A stretch of 34,177 bases of DNA from Planctomycetota bacterium. Lineage in GTDB: Bacteria; Planctomycetota; UBA1135. A program made the position numbers and the translations under genes. The notes beneath the pieces are model-generated. The model was not told the origin of the DNA. It saw nothing but the letters and a program-made list of their open reading frames with translations, and did no database searches. The stretch lies in contig JACNIZ010000233.1 of the NCBI GenBank assembly GCA_014382805.1, positions 1 through 34,177 on the forward strand. Direction: 5' to 3'. This document shows, one piece after another, positions 1 to 7,224 of the stretch; position 1 is the stretch's first letter, and each line of letters starts with the position of its first letter.

Positions 1-27
1 TATCCGGTGGGGCGTTGTAGTGAATAC

Positions 28-99
28 AGATAACAAGGCGCTGCACCGGACGCCAATTCCGCTGCGCTCCATTGCCGCCGGTGAGCTTGGTCGTTAGGC
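28..99 (+). other. attC: Integron attC recombination site
   Basis: This is a folded cassette recombination site recognised by integron integrases. The outer boxes are AGATAAC (R'', 28-34) and GTTAGGC (R', 93-99), and the latter fits GTTRRRY exactly. Inside, GCT (40-42) pairs with AGC (84-86), CACCGG (44-49) with CCGGTG (78-83), CG (51-52) with CG (76-77), and CAAT (54-57) with ATTG (71-74). G43 and A50 are left unpaired on the same arm, which is the usual pattern of extrahelical bases in attC sites. The loop is about 13 nt. The previous cassette would lie upstream, outside the window. The next cassette would start at TTAGGC (94) and carry the 151-912 gene. No integrase gene is visible here. 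Confidence 0.85.
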
Positions 100-150
100 A
101 GAGAATTTCACACCTTGATTCATTCTCAACCTCAATTCCTCCTCACCTAA

Positions 151-912
151 ATGGCAAGCAAATCTGAAATTGCCATAAGGGTTGAGGCAATCGAAAGCCT
201 TGGCTCGCACCTTCATAATGAAGTTCTCTTTGCTCGTAAGTTTGTCGCTGAGTCTGAGAGGCCTGCAATTGAAAAGGAGTGGATGACCTGTGTTGATAAT
301 GCTTGCAACTACTCGGCCTTTCTTCTGAAGTCATTCTTGGATTCAATTGATAAATATAGCGGACTCCCAATTGAGCAGTTTTCCTTTTATGTTGGCAAAC
401 TTGCGATCCAGCACTTGCTAGAGGTGATCAATGTATTTGAGCAAATTCTCAATAAGTTCATTGTTCAAAATAGCAGAATAAGAACCCTCATCGAAAGGAG
501 GATTGATAGAAAAGTGGAAGTCATTGAGCGGTGCTGGGCGAGCGACTGCACAGGGAACGATAAAAAGCAAAAGAAAGCTATTGTCGGAATGTATAAGAGC
601 AAAGTGCGCGAAATGGCTTTTATTAGGCAATCCCTTTCCGGTGCAGGGGTAATTGACAAAACGGACCGAGACATTTGGTCCTTTGCCTGGGACATCCGAA
701 ACAGTATGCATATGAATTTCACCGCGACTAAAGCAATTGATTTCCAATACCCTGATATCCGGACTGGAAAAATTTACCAATTCAAATTCGCAAAGGGCGA
801 GGAGCTCTACCACCCTCAGGATTTGCTTGACTTCTACATCATCACGGAGCAGCTCATCTTTATTCTTCTGAAAATCCTCTCCCATTTTGATAAAAATGAG
901 GAACCAGCCTAA
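151..912 (+). CDS. Hypothetical helical protein, likely integron cassette gene
   Basis: I do not recognise this 253-residue protein. It has no signal peptide and reads as mostly alpha-helical, with long amphipathic stretches such as the region around residues 80-125 and a hydrophobic C-terminal helix. A segment near residue 183, WDIRNSMHMN, vaguely recalls the Arg-X-His cores of HEPN-type helical proteins, but the spacing is not canonical and I would not assign the fold. It starts about 50 bp after the attC core site, in the orientation expected of a cassette gene. Its TAA stop lies inside the R'' box of a degenerate attC candidate, which is typical of cassettes. Base composition looks more AT-rich than the genes beyond 5 kb. 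Coding status is well supported by length and orientation; function is unknown. Confidence 0.75.
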   Translation: MASKSEIAIRVEAIESLGSHLHNEVLFARKFVAESERPAIEKEWMTCVDNACNYSAFLLKSFLDSIDKYSGLPIEQFSFYVGKLAIQHLLEVINVFEQILNKFIVQNSRIRTLIERRIDRKVEVIERCWASDCTGNDKKQKKAIVGMYKSKVREMAFIRQSLSGAGVIDKTDRDIWSFAWDIRNSMHMNFTATKAIDFQYPDIRTGKIYQFKFAKGEELYHPQDLLDFYIITEQLIFILLKILSHFDKNEEPA

Positions 913-955
913 CCATGCGTGACAGCCGATTGTGGATGAACCCCCTCCGTTAGCC
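907..955 (+). other. Degenerate attC-like site (candidate)
   Basis: GCCTAAC (907-913) is a perfect R'' box and contains the stop codon of the preceding gene. GTTAGCC (949-955) matches R' except for one base. The outer boxes pair in six of seven positions, and the left inner arm (CATGCGTGACAGCCG) resembles common L'' arms. The right inner arm does not pair well with it, so the site may be decayed or a chance match. The next gene begins 15 bp later behind a GAGGAA ribosome site, as expected at a cassette boundary. Confidence 0.4.
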
Positions 956-969
956 ATCCAGAGGAAATC

Positions 970-1341
970 ATGTACGAGCCAGCGGTCCGATATCAAATTG
1001 AGTATGCAGACCAAAATGAAAGCTTCGCGGCTTTTTTGCCTCGAAACGGTACCGTTGCCAGCATGCACTGGAGTTCCAAGGGAGTTGGCCCTTGGGTATT
1101 GCTCGCGTTAGATGTTCCATTCGATTACCAGTTTAAGATTGGCGAGCCCTATCAATACCGAGGAGCAGTAATTGATGCTTTCCTGATTCGGTCTCGATGG
1201 GAAGGGTGCAATATCGGGGATCTCGATGGTGTTTCTGTTTCGATCCTTCTTGTTGAGCAGGGAATGCGTCCGATCAAACACACCATCGATGTGGATGACT
1301 ACGTACATATCGCTTGGGGAACATGCAGGCCTATGGCATGA
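970..1341 (+). CDS. Hypothetical small beta-rich protein, likely cassette gene
   Basis: This is a 123-residue cytoplasmic-looking protein with no signal peptide or membrane segment, and I do not recognise the family. The sequence alternates short hydrophobic strands and turns, for example around residues 35-60 (VLLALDVPFDYQFKIG) and 78-95, which suggests a small beta-barrel or sandwich. The start ATG is preceded by GAGGAAATC, a good Shine-Dalgarno at the right distance. It is co-oriented with its neighbours and follows the attC-like candidate at 907-955, so it fits a one-gene cassette. After its stop there is only a weak GGCTAAT/GTTGAGC pair, which I did not accept as an attC. Confidence 0.65.
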   Translation: MYEPAVRYQIEYADQNESFAAFLPRNGTVASMHWSSKGVGPWVLLALDVPFDYQFKIGEPYQYRGAVIDAFLIRSRWEGCNIGDLDGVSVSILLVEQGMRPIKHTIDVDDYVHIAWGTCRPMA

Positions 1342-1427
1342 TGGCTAATCCACCGTTGCAGAAGCTATCGGCTACGTCGTGTAGTTGAGCAGCACTCCCA
1401 TCGGACGGACGGTATAAAGGAGAAACG

Positions 1428-2300
1428 ATGACTAAAGGCGCCCTCCACCATGCCAGCACAGGATTTGAACCCAATCGAAATTCACTATTGAAGTCCTTCG
1501 CAATCATCGTCCTGTCCGGTTTTCTGCCAGCTTGCGCACAGCCCGTTGAGCAGGACCTGCCCATTGATGGAGGCGAGGTATTCAGGATAGGAGATCGAAC
1601 AGCTTTCTTGATCCTTCCGGAGAAAAGCAATTCTGACGACCTCATTCCATGGGTTTGGTACGCGCCTACGCTCCCAGGTCTTCCGGGTGTGGAGGAGAAG
1701 TGGATGTTCGAACAGTTTCTATCCAATGGCATCGCCATAGCAGGCGTGGATGTTGGTGAATCAAACGGCAGTCCAAAGGGAAGAAGCGTATATTCCGAAC
1801 TGCACAGGGTGCTTACCGAGAGACGTGGGCTGGCACCAAAAGCGTGCTTGCTGGCGCGCAGCCGAGGCGGGCTTATGTTGTACAACTGGGCTGCCGAAAA
1901 TCCGGAGTATGTGGCATGCATTGCCGGGATCTATCCCGTTTGCAATCTACGCAGTTATCCGGGCTTGGCCCGCGCCTGCGACGCATATGGAATGTCAGAA
2001 GATCAGCTTGCTGCGAAATTGGTCGAACACAATCCTATTGATCGCCTTGCGCCGCTTGCAAAAGCAAGGGTGCCCATCTTTCATATTCACGGCGATAGTG
2101 ACAGTGTCGTTCCACTGGATAAGAACTCAGCGGTGGTTAAAGAAAGATATGATCGTCTCGGCGGCGAGATGGAACTCGAAATCGTCAATGAGCAAGGGCA
2201 CAACATGTGGTCTGGCTGGTTTAACAGTCAAGCCTTAGTTGAATTTGTGATCGCCCATGGAAAAGACCAGTCGAGCAATTCCACCCAATCGATAGACTAG
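1428..2300 (+). CDS. Lipoprotein alpha/beta hydrolase (prolyl-oligopeptidase/esterase-like)
   Basis: This is a 290-residue exported serine hydrolase of the alpha/beta-hydrolase fold. A hydrophobic segment around residues 21-35 ends in a lipobox-like LPAC, so a membrane-anchored lipoprotein is likely. The nucleophile elbow reads ARSRGG near residue 143. It has Ala where the usual G-X-S-X-G has its first Gly, a variant found in secreted esterase and S9-like families. The acid is probably the Asp in HGDSDSVVP and the base the His in EQGHNMW, so a full triad is present in order. The substrate cannot be told from sequence. The start is supported by AAGGAGAAACG just upstream. It shares strand and style with the cassette-like genes before it, but I find no convincing attC behind it. 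Confidence 0.8.
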   Translation: MTKGALHHASTGFEPNRNSLLKSFAIIVLSGFLPACAQPVEQDLPIDGGEVFRIGDRTAFLILPEKSNSDDLIPWVWYAPTLPGLPGVEEKWMFEQFLSNGIAIAGVDVGESNGSPKGRSVYSELHRVLTERRGLAPKACLLARSRGGLMLYNWAAENPEYVACIAGIYPVCNLRSYPGLARACDAYGMSEDQLAAKLVEHNPIDRLAPLAKARVPIFHIHGDSDSVVPLDKNSAVVKERYDRLGGEMELEIVNEQGHNMWSGWFNSQALVEFVIAHGKDQSSNSTQSID

Positions 2301-2492
2301 AGATGCGCAATTCGGCTTGGCCCGGCAAAGGGGGGCAGATCATATTGGCCTCAATCGCGGGCAGCTTAATCGGTAATTCCTTGTAGATCGTAAGTCTTGT
2401 TAGAATAGGTGCAGGGATGACTGACGGCGGTTAACTCAAATCTGTCGCTGATTCCTTCATTAACGATTAGGCTGACGTTTTGGGAAAACAGA

Positions 2493-2981
2493 ATGAAACG
2501 GCTCTTCATCTCCTTGCTTCTACTGGCGACATTTGTAGTTTATTATTCTGGTTGTAAGCGGGGCAAGGACAAGGAATTGACTGCCCCAATAGAGAACTCG
2601 CCCGTTCAAACCCCGGGCTTACAACCAAAGCCACCCGGATCCACTGTTCAATCAAGTAGAGAATTGGAAAGAGAATTGGCGAATTGGGCGGAGGTGGCAA
2701 TTGAAATCGAGAAAAACTCTCCGGGTTGGTTGCGAAAATATCTCATAGCTGAGTTCTCTATACCTGCGGAGGATATTAGTTCCGTCAATATTTTACCGTT
2801 TACCCAAGACGGATTTTTCGAGTTTACAAATCGCATCCTTAACAAAATCCCCTGGATTACTGCAGTGCAATATGGATATTTGAAAATTGAAGACGTCGGA
2901 GATCTGGAAAGATTAATTCTTAAAAATTATGGGCGGTCGATGGAGCCCCTCGATAAATCGAAACTGCTTAAAGAGGACTAA
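2493..2981 (+). CDS. Small hypothetical lipoprotein
   Basis: This is a 162-residue protein that I do not recognise. It starts with a clear lipoprotein signal: a charged MKR, a hydrophobic run, then the lipobox YSGC with Cys at about residue 21. A polar, Pro-rich linker follows (residues 25-55), then a helical mature domain of about 100 residues. A lipid-anchored periplasmic or surface protein is the most that can be said. It is more AT-rich than the core genes downstream. It is separated from the upstream hydrolase gene by 192 bp, in which I see no gene and no clear attC. No strong Shine-Dalgarno is visible before the ATG. Confidence 0.65.
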   Translation: MKRLFISLLLLATFVVYYSGCKRGKDKELTAPIENSPVQTPGLQPKPPGSTVQSSRELERELANWAEVAIEIEKNSPGWLRKYLIAEFSIPAEDISSVNILPFTQDGFFEFTNRILNKIPWITAVQYGYLKIEDVGDLERLILKNYGRSMEPLDKSKLLKED

Positions 2982-3076
2982 CTCCATTGCAACTTTATTT
3001 CCGCGTGTCACTGCAAATGACGACCTGGTTCAGTAATTCGATGTGACAGTTTACGTTTCAAGCCTGGCCGGATCCA

Positions 3077-4378
3077 CTAGGAGCAAAGGTTATTTGCGGC
3101 ATCCATTGCGCCATTGCAAATGGAATCAAATAACTTGCCAGGAAATCCTTTTGGAAGTTTCTGTCCGGTTTTAGAGACAGCGCCTTCAACCTCTTTTGAA
3201 ATGGAGGCAAGTTGAGCTTCCATTTGTTGACCTAAACCCACAGCACTGGCATGAGCAAGCCAATGTCTCGCACCGACTTCCTGCCATCGGTAGTGTCGGT
3301 TTTTGCTCGATACAGCCATCGCCATTTTTAGTTGGCGAACCGGGAGTTTGTTTCGTCCATGTCCGGAGATTGGGTAAGCCGAATGCACGTCGTATAAAGG
3401 CGTCAGGCGAAAGTCGCCGCCGGCGAGGTGCTGAATGCTGAAATTTTTGCCGTGGCCATCTGGGGCTTGGAGCACCCAGAGTAGAACTTGAGTACGGAAA
3501 AAGGTCCAAGCGTCTTGCGGTTGGCTGGACCCGGCGCGAAGCAATTGAACGCAGGATGTAATTCCCGGTCCGCCGTCGCTCTCATATTTTTGCCGCGGTG
3601 GTACAGCCATCGCTTGGCAAAAATCTTCCTGTGGAAGACGCATCCACCATTCTCCATTCGGCGCTAACTTTCGATCAAAGCGTTCGACTGCCAAGCAAGA
3701 CCAATCGCCAAAGTCGAGGACTTCCGATTTTGCAGTTGGGATGCCCAGGGCATTCAAAAGTTGAGCGCACAACCACTCGTTTTCCAACGAATGTGGCATC
3801 GGAACATCTCCAACTTGTTGCAGTGGAAGTTTGAAAATGTGTGTCGTCGGGGTGGAACCTATCGGTCGGCACCACTTGCCTTCATGAAATAGGAAAGCAG
3901 TTTTCTCTTGTGCGCCAGCAAGTGAGATGCGGAAGGGAGTTCCTTCATCAGCCAAGTATTGCGCCGGATGAGCAGTGCGTCGCAGTTCATCCGCGATCTG
4001 TTCTTCGGTTAAAGCACGGCACTGAATCGTGCGTACGTTATCCGGCGTTTGGCCCGGTGCAAGCAACTGAACCGCGCCGACGCAATCCCGTCCGATTTCT
4101 TTGAGCAACTCAAATGGTGTTTGTCCAACTCCAAAGCGTCGCGCGATTTGCTCTCGAATTTGAGCTGAATCTGGAAGCAGGTTCTCGAACCAATCACCTA
4201 CGAGCGGACCTTTGATCCAATCATCGGCGGTTGCCGGCCAAGGGAACGAAGCGGAAAGACGTCGGCTTGCTGGAGAGGCAAGCCAAGAGGCGGCGTAACG
4301 GAATCGATCCGCCCCGTTGGAAACATGCTCCCATTCGCCAACCAATTCACCGTTTTGCCAGAGGTGTAAAGAGCCCAT
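3077..4378 (-). CDS. hipA: Type II toxin HipA, serine/threonine kinase
   Basis: HipA toxins are kinases that in E. coli phosphorylate glutamyl-tRNA synthetase and drive growth arrest and persistence. At 433 residues this is close to E. coli HipA (440). Key elements are present in order. SLAGAQEKT (about 152-160) carries the autophosphorylated Ser. THIFKLP follows, then AVERFDR, LPQEDFCQA and KYESDGGPG. The catalytic loop is DGHGKNFS, with Asp near 307, and the metal-binding YDVHSAYP has Asp near 330. All catalytic residues appear intact, so the toxin should be active. It lies 2 bp behind hipB in a two-gene operon and is presumably repressed by the HipB-HipA complex at the palindromes upstream of hipB. 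Orientation is opposite to the cassette-like genes. Confidence 0.95.
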   Translation of the reverse strand: MGSLHLWQNGELVGEWEHVSNGADRFRYAASWLASPASRRLSASFPWPATADDWIKGPLVGDWFENLLPDSAQIREQIARRFGVGQTPFELLKEIGRDCVGAVQLLAPGQTPDNVRTIQCRALTEEQIADELRRTAHPAQYLADEGTPFRISLAGAQEKTAFLFHEGKWCRPIGSTPTTHIFKLPLQQVGDVPMPHSLENEWLCAQLLNALGIPTAKSEVLDFGDWSCLAVERFDRKLAPNGEWWMRLPQEDFCQAMAVPPRQKYESDGGPGITSCVQLLRAGSSQPQDAWTFFRTQVLLWVLQAPDGHGKNFSIQHLAGGDFRLTPLYDVHSAYPISGHGRNKLPVRQLKMAMAVSSKNRHYRWQEVGARHWLAHASAVGLGQQMEAQLASISKEVEGAVSKTGQKLPKGFPGKLFDSICNGAMDAANNLCS

Positions 4379-4380
4379 TT

Positions 4381-4629
4381 TTACCAGTCCGTTTGGGCCG
4401 CGTTGGTGGGGTCGGGTTTCTCAAGCAAGCCTAGATTGAGATCGAGGGCCATGAGCAATTTGAGTAGTGAGCTCAGTTGGCAACTGCCCGGTTTGTTCTC
4501 GAGGGCGGATATGGTTTTCGGCAATAGCCCGGATTGCTTGGCTAGGTCCGACTGAGTCAATCCGAGCCGTTGGCGTTGCAGCCGCAGAGCTTGCGCGAGT
4601 TGTTGCTGGTTGAGGGCGCGGACGGGCAT
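4381..4629 (-). CDS. hipB: Antitoxin HipB, Xre-family HTH repressor
   Basis: This 82-residue HTH_3/Xre protein is the antitoxin partner of HipA. The helix-turn-helix spans roughly residues 9-63 (LRLQRQRLGLTQSDLAKQSG, then KTISALENKPG). As in E. coli HipB, the protein ends in a short flexible tail with a terminal Trp (TDW); in E. coli that Trp and tail matter for HipA contact and proteolysis. By analogy it should neutralise HipA and, together with it, repress the operon. Two CCCT-N2/3-AGGG palindromes lie directly upstream. The nearer one covers the AAGGGA that would serve as the ribosome site, so repressor binding should block transcription close to the start codon. Confidence 0.92.
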   Translation of the reverse strand: MPVRALNQQQLAQALRLQRQRLGLTQSDLAKQSGLLPKTISALENKPGSCQLSSLLKLLMALDLNLGLLEKPDPTNAAQTDW

Positions 4630-4632
4630 GAT

Positions 4633-4677
4633 TTCCCTTGTAGGGTATAGCGTGATTGTGAACCCTGTAGGGGAAAT
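4633..4677 (-). promoter_or_regulatory. hipBA operator pair
   Basis: Two short palindromes, CCCT-TGT-AGGG (4635-4645) and CCCT-GT-AGGG (4663-4672), lie 27-28 bp apart, just upstream of hipB. They are plausible HipB binding sites, as HipB operators elsewhere are also short inverted repeats present in multiple copies. A TATAAA on the minus strand (4677-4682) could be the -10 of the promoter, but its -35 is poor. The operator sequence differs from the TATCC-N8-GGATA of E. coli, so this assignment is by position and symmetry only. Confidence 0.6.
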
Positions 4678-4682
4678 TTATA

Positions 4683-5178
4683 AAAAATACCTCATGCGGT
4701 AGAATTTGCGGTGAATAGCAGGACTCCAGGCCAGTCCAATGGTCTAAAACGCATGAGATTCTGGCCTCAACGGAAATAGTAGTAGCTTCGATTTCCCCAT
4801 TCGGATCGTTTCAACGCTGTCGCCAATGGTCATATTCCACAGAGCTTGCAGGTTTGCTGATAATGGGCCGAAAAAAGCGAAGAAGAAAAAGCGGAAGCAG
4901 TTGAAAGTCCTCGCTGAACAACTACCACCGTGTGGGGTCGTGTCTATATGAAATCGAATGACTTTGCCCCGCTCTTGCCACCGGAGTACGATGTCATTGA
5001 CCGTGATTGCTTCTATCAAGCCGCCTGAAATGCACAACAAGAGGCCGTGCTTGGCCTCGAAGGATCCCGTGCGATCCGCCTGGCGGAACGCATGGCAATC
5101 ATGCAAACGCTGGTCCGCTTCGGGCTGGCAAAAATCACCCGGGGAGGGGTCCCAATTGGATGACGGGGTTCTAGTGTG
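4683..5178. other. Gene-poor stretch with a decayed reading frame
   Basis: No intact gene can be supported in these roughly 500 bp. One plus-strand frame (4948-5158) reads like coding sequence interrupted by a single TGA at 5026. The part after the stop begins EAVLGLEGSRAIRLAERMAI and ends at TGA 5156-5158. A second fragment near 4862-4950 encodes a Lys-rich stretch followed by KVLAEQLPP in another frame. These look like remnants of a dead gene, but I cannot name the family. The 120-aa minus-strand ORF (4744-5106) has poor composition and I treat it as a shadow. Confidence 0.4.
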
Positions 5179-6954
5179 ATGCGTAGGATCTTTACACTCA
5201 TTCTTTCGCTTGCTCTCGCCTCGAGGCTAGTTTCAGCCGATCATCAGGCAAGCGAGCATGATGGGGCCGCAAGCGTGCGGATTCCCGTGCAGGTAGAGGG
5301 CCAGCAGGACCTTCGAAGCCTCCAAGTCTTAGGGATCGATCCTCTCGGCCCTGGATTTTCGATTCGCGGCAACCCTCTACATTACTTTGCACGAAGCGCA
5401 AGATATCTGTCTTTAGAATCAGGTGCCTTTGGAGTCCAGTATGAAAAGGGGGGCATCCGAGTGCTCGGGCTTCTCCCAGGGATCTGGTACAGGATAACGC
5501 TTGGTGGTGACGAAGTTGCTTCAGTGGAGATAGTAGTCTCCCCTTTACTTCCGGGAGAAGATAGGGTGCTCGCGCCGGTCCAGGTTCGCCGGACAGCTCC
5601 CGTTTTATGGGGTTTCGTTAGAGACTCGTTTGGCTTTCCGGTCTCCAGGGCGAACGTACGGCTGGTGGACAAGGAGGGCACTTCTATCCTCCGGGCTCCA
5701 ACTGCCGAGACCGGCGTGTTTCGCATCAACCCACCACCAGAATGGGCGGTCTTAGAGATTTCGGCTAAGGGGTGTGAAAGCCTGGCGCTGAGTTGGGAAG
5801 ATCTCAGTGAGTACCGATCGAGCGAACGAGAGTTGCTGGAGGTTGAACTGCAAACATCCATGTCGGTGGGCCTCCGCTTGGACCGCCGCTCATCATTCGA
5901 CGGTCTGGGGTACATGGCGGAATTAGGCGGCACGGGTCCACCTCCGAGCGACGAGCATTACACGAAGTGGCGGGATCAAGATTCGGAGGTTCGGTTCCGA
6001 AGCACCACCCTTATAGCGAAGGAAAGTTGTATTTGGTTGAATATCGGTGGGCAGTGGATTGAAAAAATTGCTTTAGAGGATGCGAGTGGAAACTACTCAT
6101 ACAACGTGCCTAATGGGGCAACGCTCTCGGGATCATTGTTGACACCTTCAGGCCGCCCGGTGCAGTTCGTGCCCGTCCGAATTCGTTCTAATCGACCTTG
6201 GTCCTTGGAGCGGCAGGCCCTTACCGATGGTGAAGGGCGGTTCCAGTTTCAGATGCTCCAGCCGAATGTTGAGTACAGCTTGGCGAGCGACTCATTGGCT
6301 GGTAGTGCAAGCCTAGTTATCGATGAACTTGGTTGGTCCGTAGATGTGGAGATGGAACTGTCAGAGGAGCCAATTCTGGCCCGGGTTCTGGACACGAATG
6401 GAAATGGGCTATCTAAGGTGCCGCTCAAAGTGGACGAGATGGTTCGGCATGGCGGCGGACTGGTTGAGTCAGTCATCACACCTGGGGGCATTTACTATCG
6501 GGCAGGGCGCAAAGAATGGCTCTACGCAGTGACGGGGAGAGACGGGCTTTTCCATCTCAATCCGGAGTTGAATAGGTCAGGCTCAAGGCTGTGGACTGTG
6601 AACTCGGATGTTGTGAGGGCATGTTCTTGGGAACTTGGGCTCGAGCTCGAGGAATTGGCGAGCGGGCTTGTGGTCCCTCTAACGGGGGGGCTTGAGCTAT
6701 CGTTCGTCGGCCGGAATGGAAGTAGCACCCAATCAAAGATTGAATTCGAACTTAAGCCTGCAAGCGAGCTCCAGATTCGGCATTACCCAAATTCTGATAG
6801 TTCCGGTCGCGCGAGTTTTTATGGGCTGCCCTGTGGGGAATATGAGCTTCGGCTGATCTCCAAAGATGGAGTAAGGGTCGATTCGAACGAGGGCTATCAA
6901 ATCTTTGTAGGACCGGATTTAACGGCGAAATTGGAGGTCGTGCTAGAGAATTGA
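5179..6954 (+). CDS. Secreted protein with carboxypeptidase-regulatory-like repeats
   Basis: This is an exported protein of about 591 residues. It begins MRRIFTLILSLALASRLVSA, a typical Sec signal peptide. The mature part is a chain of Ig-like or transthyretin-like modules of the carboxypeptidase-regulatory type, each with the pattern 'G-V-x-D-x-x-G-x-P-V-x-x-A-x-V ... G-x-F-x'. Examples are LWGFVRDSFGFPVSRANVRL (about 147), GSLLTPSGRPVQFVPVRIRS (about 318), a third starting near ARVLDTNGNGLSKVPLKV, and a C-terminal one ending GLPCGEYELRLIS. There is no enzymatic motif. The modules probably serve surface or adhesive roles, but this is inference. The ORF track starts at GTG 5176; the adjacent ATG at 5179 is the more likely start. 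The gene stands alone between the gene-poor stretch and a 270-bp gap. Confidence 0.75.
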   Translation: MRRIFTLILSLALASRLVSADHQASEHDGAASVRIPVQVEGQQDLRSLQVLGIDPLGPGFSIRGNPLHYFARSARYLSLESGAFGVQYEKGGIRVLGLLPGIWYRITLGGDEVASVEIVVSPLLPGEDRVLAPVQVRRTAPVLWGFVRDSFGFPVSRANVRLVDKEGTSILRAPTAETGVFRINPPPEWAVLEISAKGCESLALSWEDLSEYRSSERELLEVELQTSMSVGLRLDRRSSFDGLGYMAELGGTGPPPSDEHYTKWRDQDSEVRFRSTTLIAKESCIWLNIGGQWIEKIALEDASGNYSYNVPNGATLSGSLLTPSGRPVQFVPVRIRSNRPWSLERQALTDGEGRFQFQMLQPNVEYSLASDSLAGSASLVIDELGWSVDVEMELSEEPILARVLDTNGNGLSKVPLKVDEMVRHGGGLVESVITPGGIYYRAGRKEWLYAVTGRDGLFHLNPELNRSGSRLWTVNSDVVRACSWELGLELEELASGLVVPLTGGLELSFVGRNGSSTQSKIEFELKPASELQIRHYPNSDSSGRASFYGLPCGEYELRLISKDGVRVDSNEGYQIFVGPDLTAKLEVVLEN

Positions 6955-7029
6955 TCGAGTCGTTCAAATGGGCGATGCCTGTCCCAATCTTGGTGCGTCT
7001 AGCAAGCTCGCACTTGGTGGGTTGTATCG

Positions 7030-7075
7030 CCCCTGCGGGGCTGACGGAGCGGAGCGAAATCTGCCCCCGCAGGGG
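7030..7075. repeat. Long inverted repeat (hairpin) in intergenic gap
   Basis: CCCCTGCGGGG (7030-7040) and CCCCGCAGGGG (7065-7075) form a perfect 11-bp stem around a 24-nt spacer, flanked by further partly pairing GC-rich bases. It lies in the 270-bp gap between two convergent genes (the secreted protein and the cysteine desulfurase), so it could work as a bidirectional terminator. There is no clear T-run on either side. A small non-coding mobile repeat is the alternative. The rest of the gap shows no gene. Confidence 0.55.
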
Positions 7076-7224
7076 AGGGCGGCAAACTCTTCCGGAGTTA
7101 GGTAACCCTATTCCGTGTAATAAAACTATTGCACACCTAGCCCAGCCATTCAGCGGGTCCATATTCCACACATCAACGTTGGTGAGGGCAGGGTCATTCG
7201 GATGTTCAATTCAAGATGCATGGT

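Noticed and set aside
418-1068. 216-aa minus-strand ORF over the cassette genes
   Set aside because: It crosses two plus-strand genes and the attC candidate and has no recognisable domain.
1343-1390. Possible third attC (GGCTAAT ... GTTGAGC) after the 970-1341 gene
   Set aside because: R' fits the consensus but R'' does not, and the inner arms do not pair.
4948-5158. In-frame TGA read as selenocysteine
   Set aside because: No SECIS-like element, no known selenoprotein family, and the upstream frame has no proper gene start; decay is simpler.
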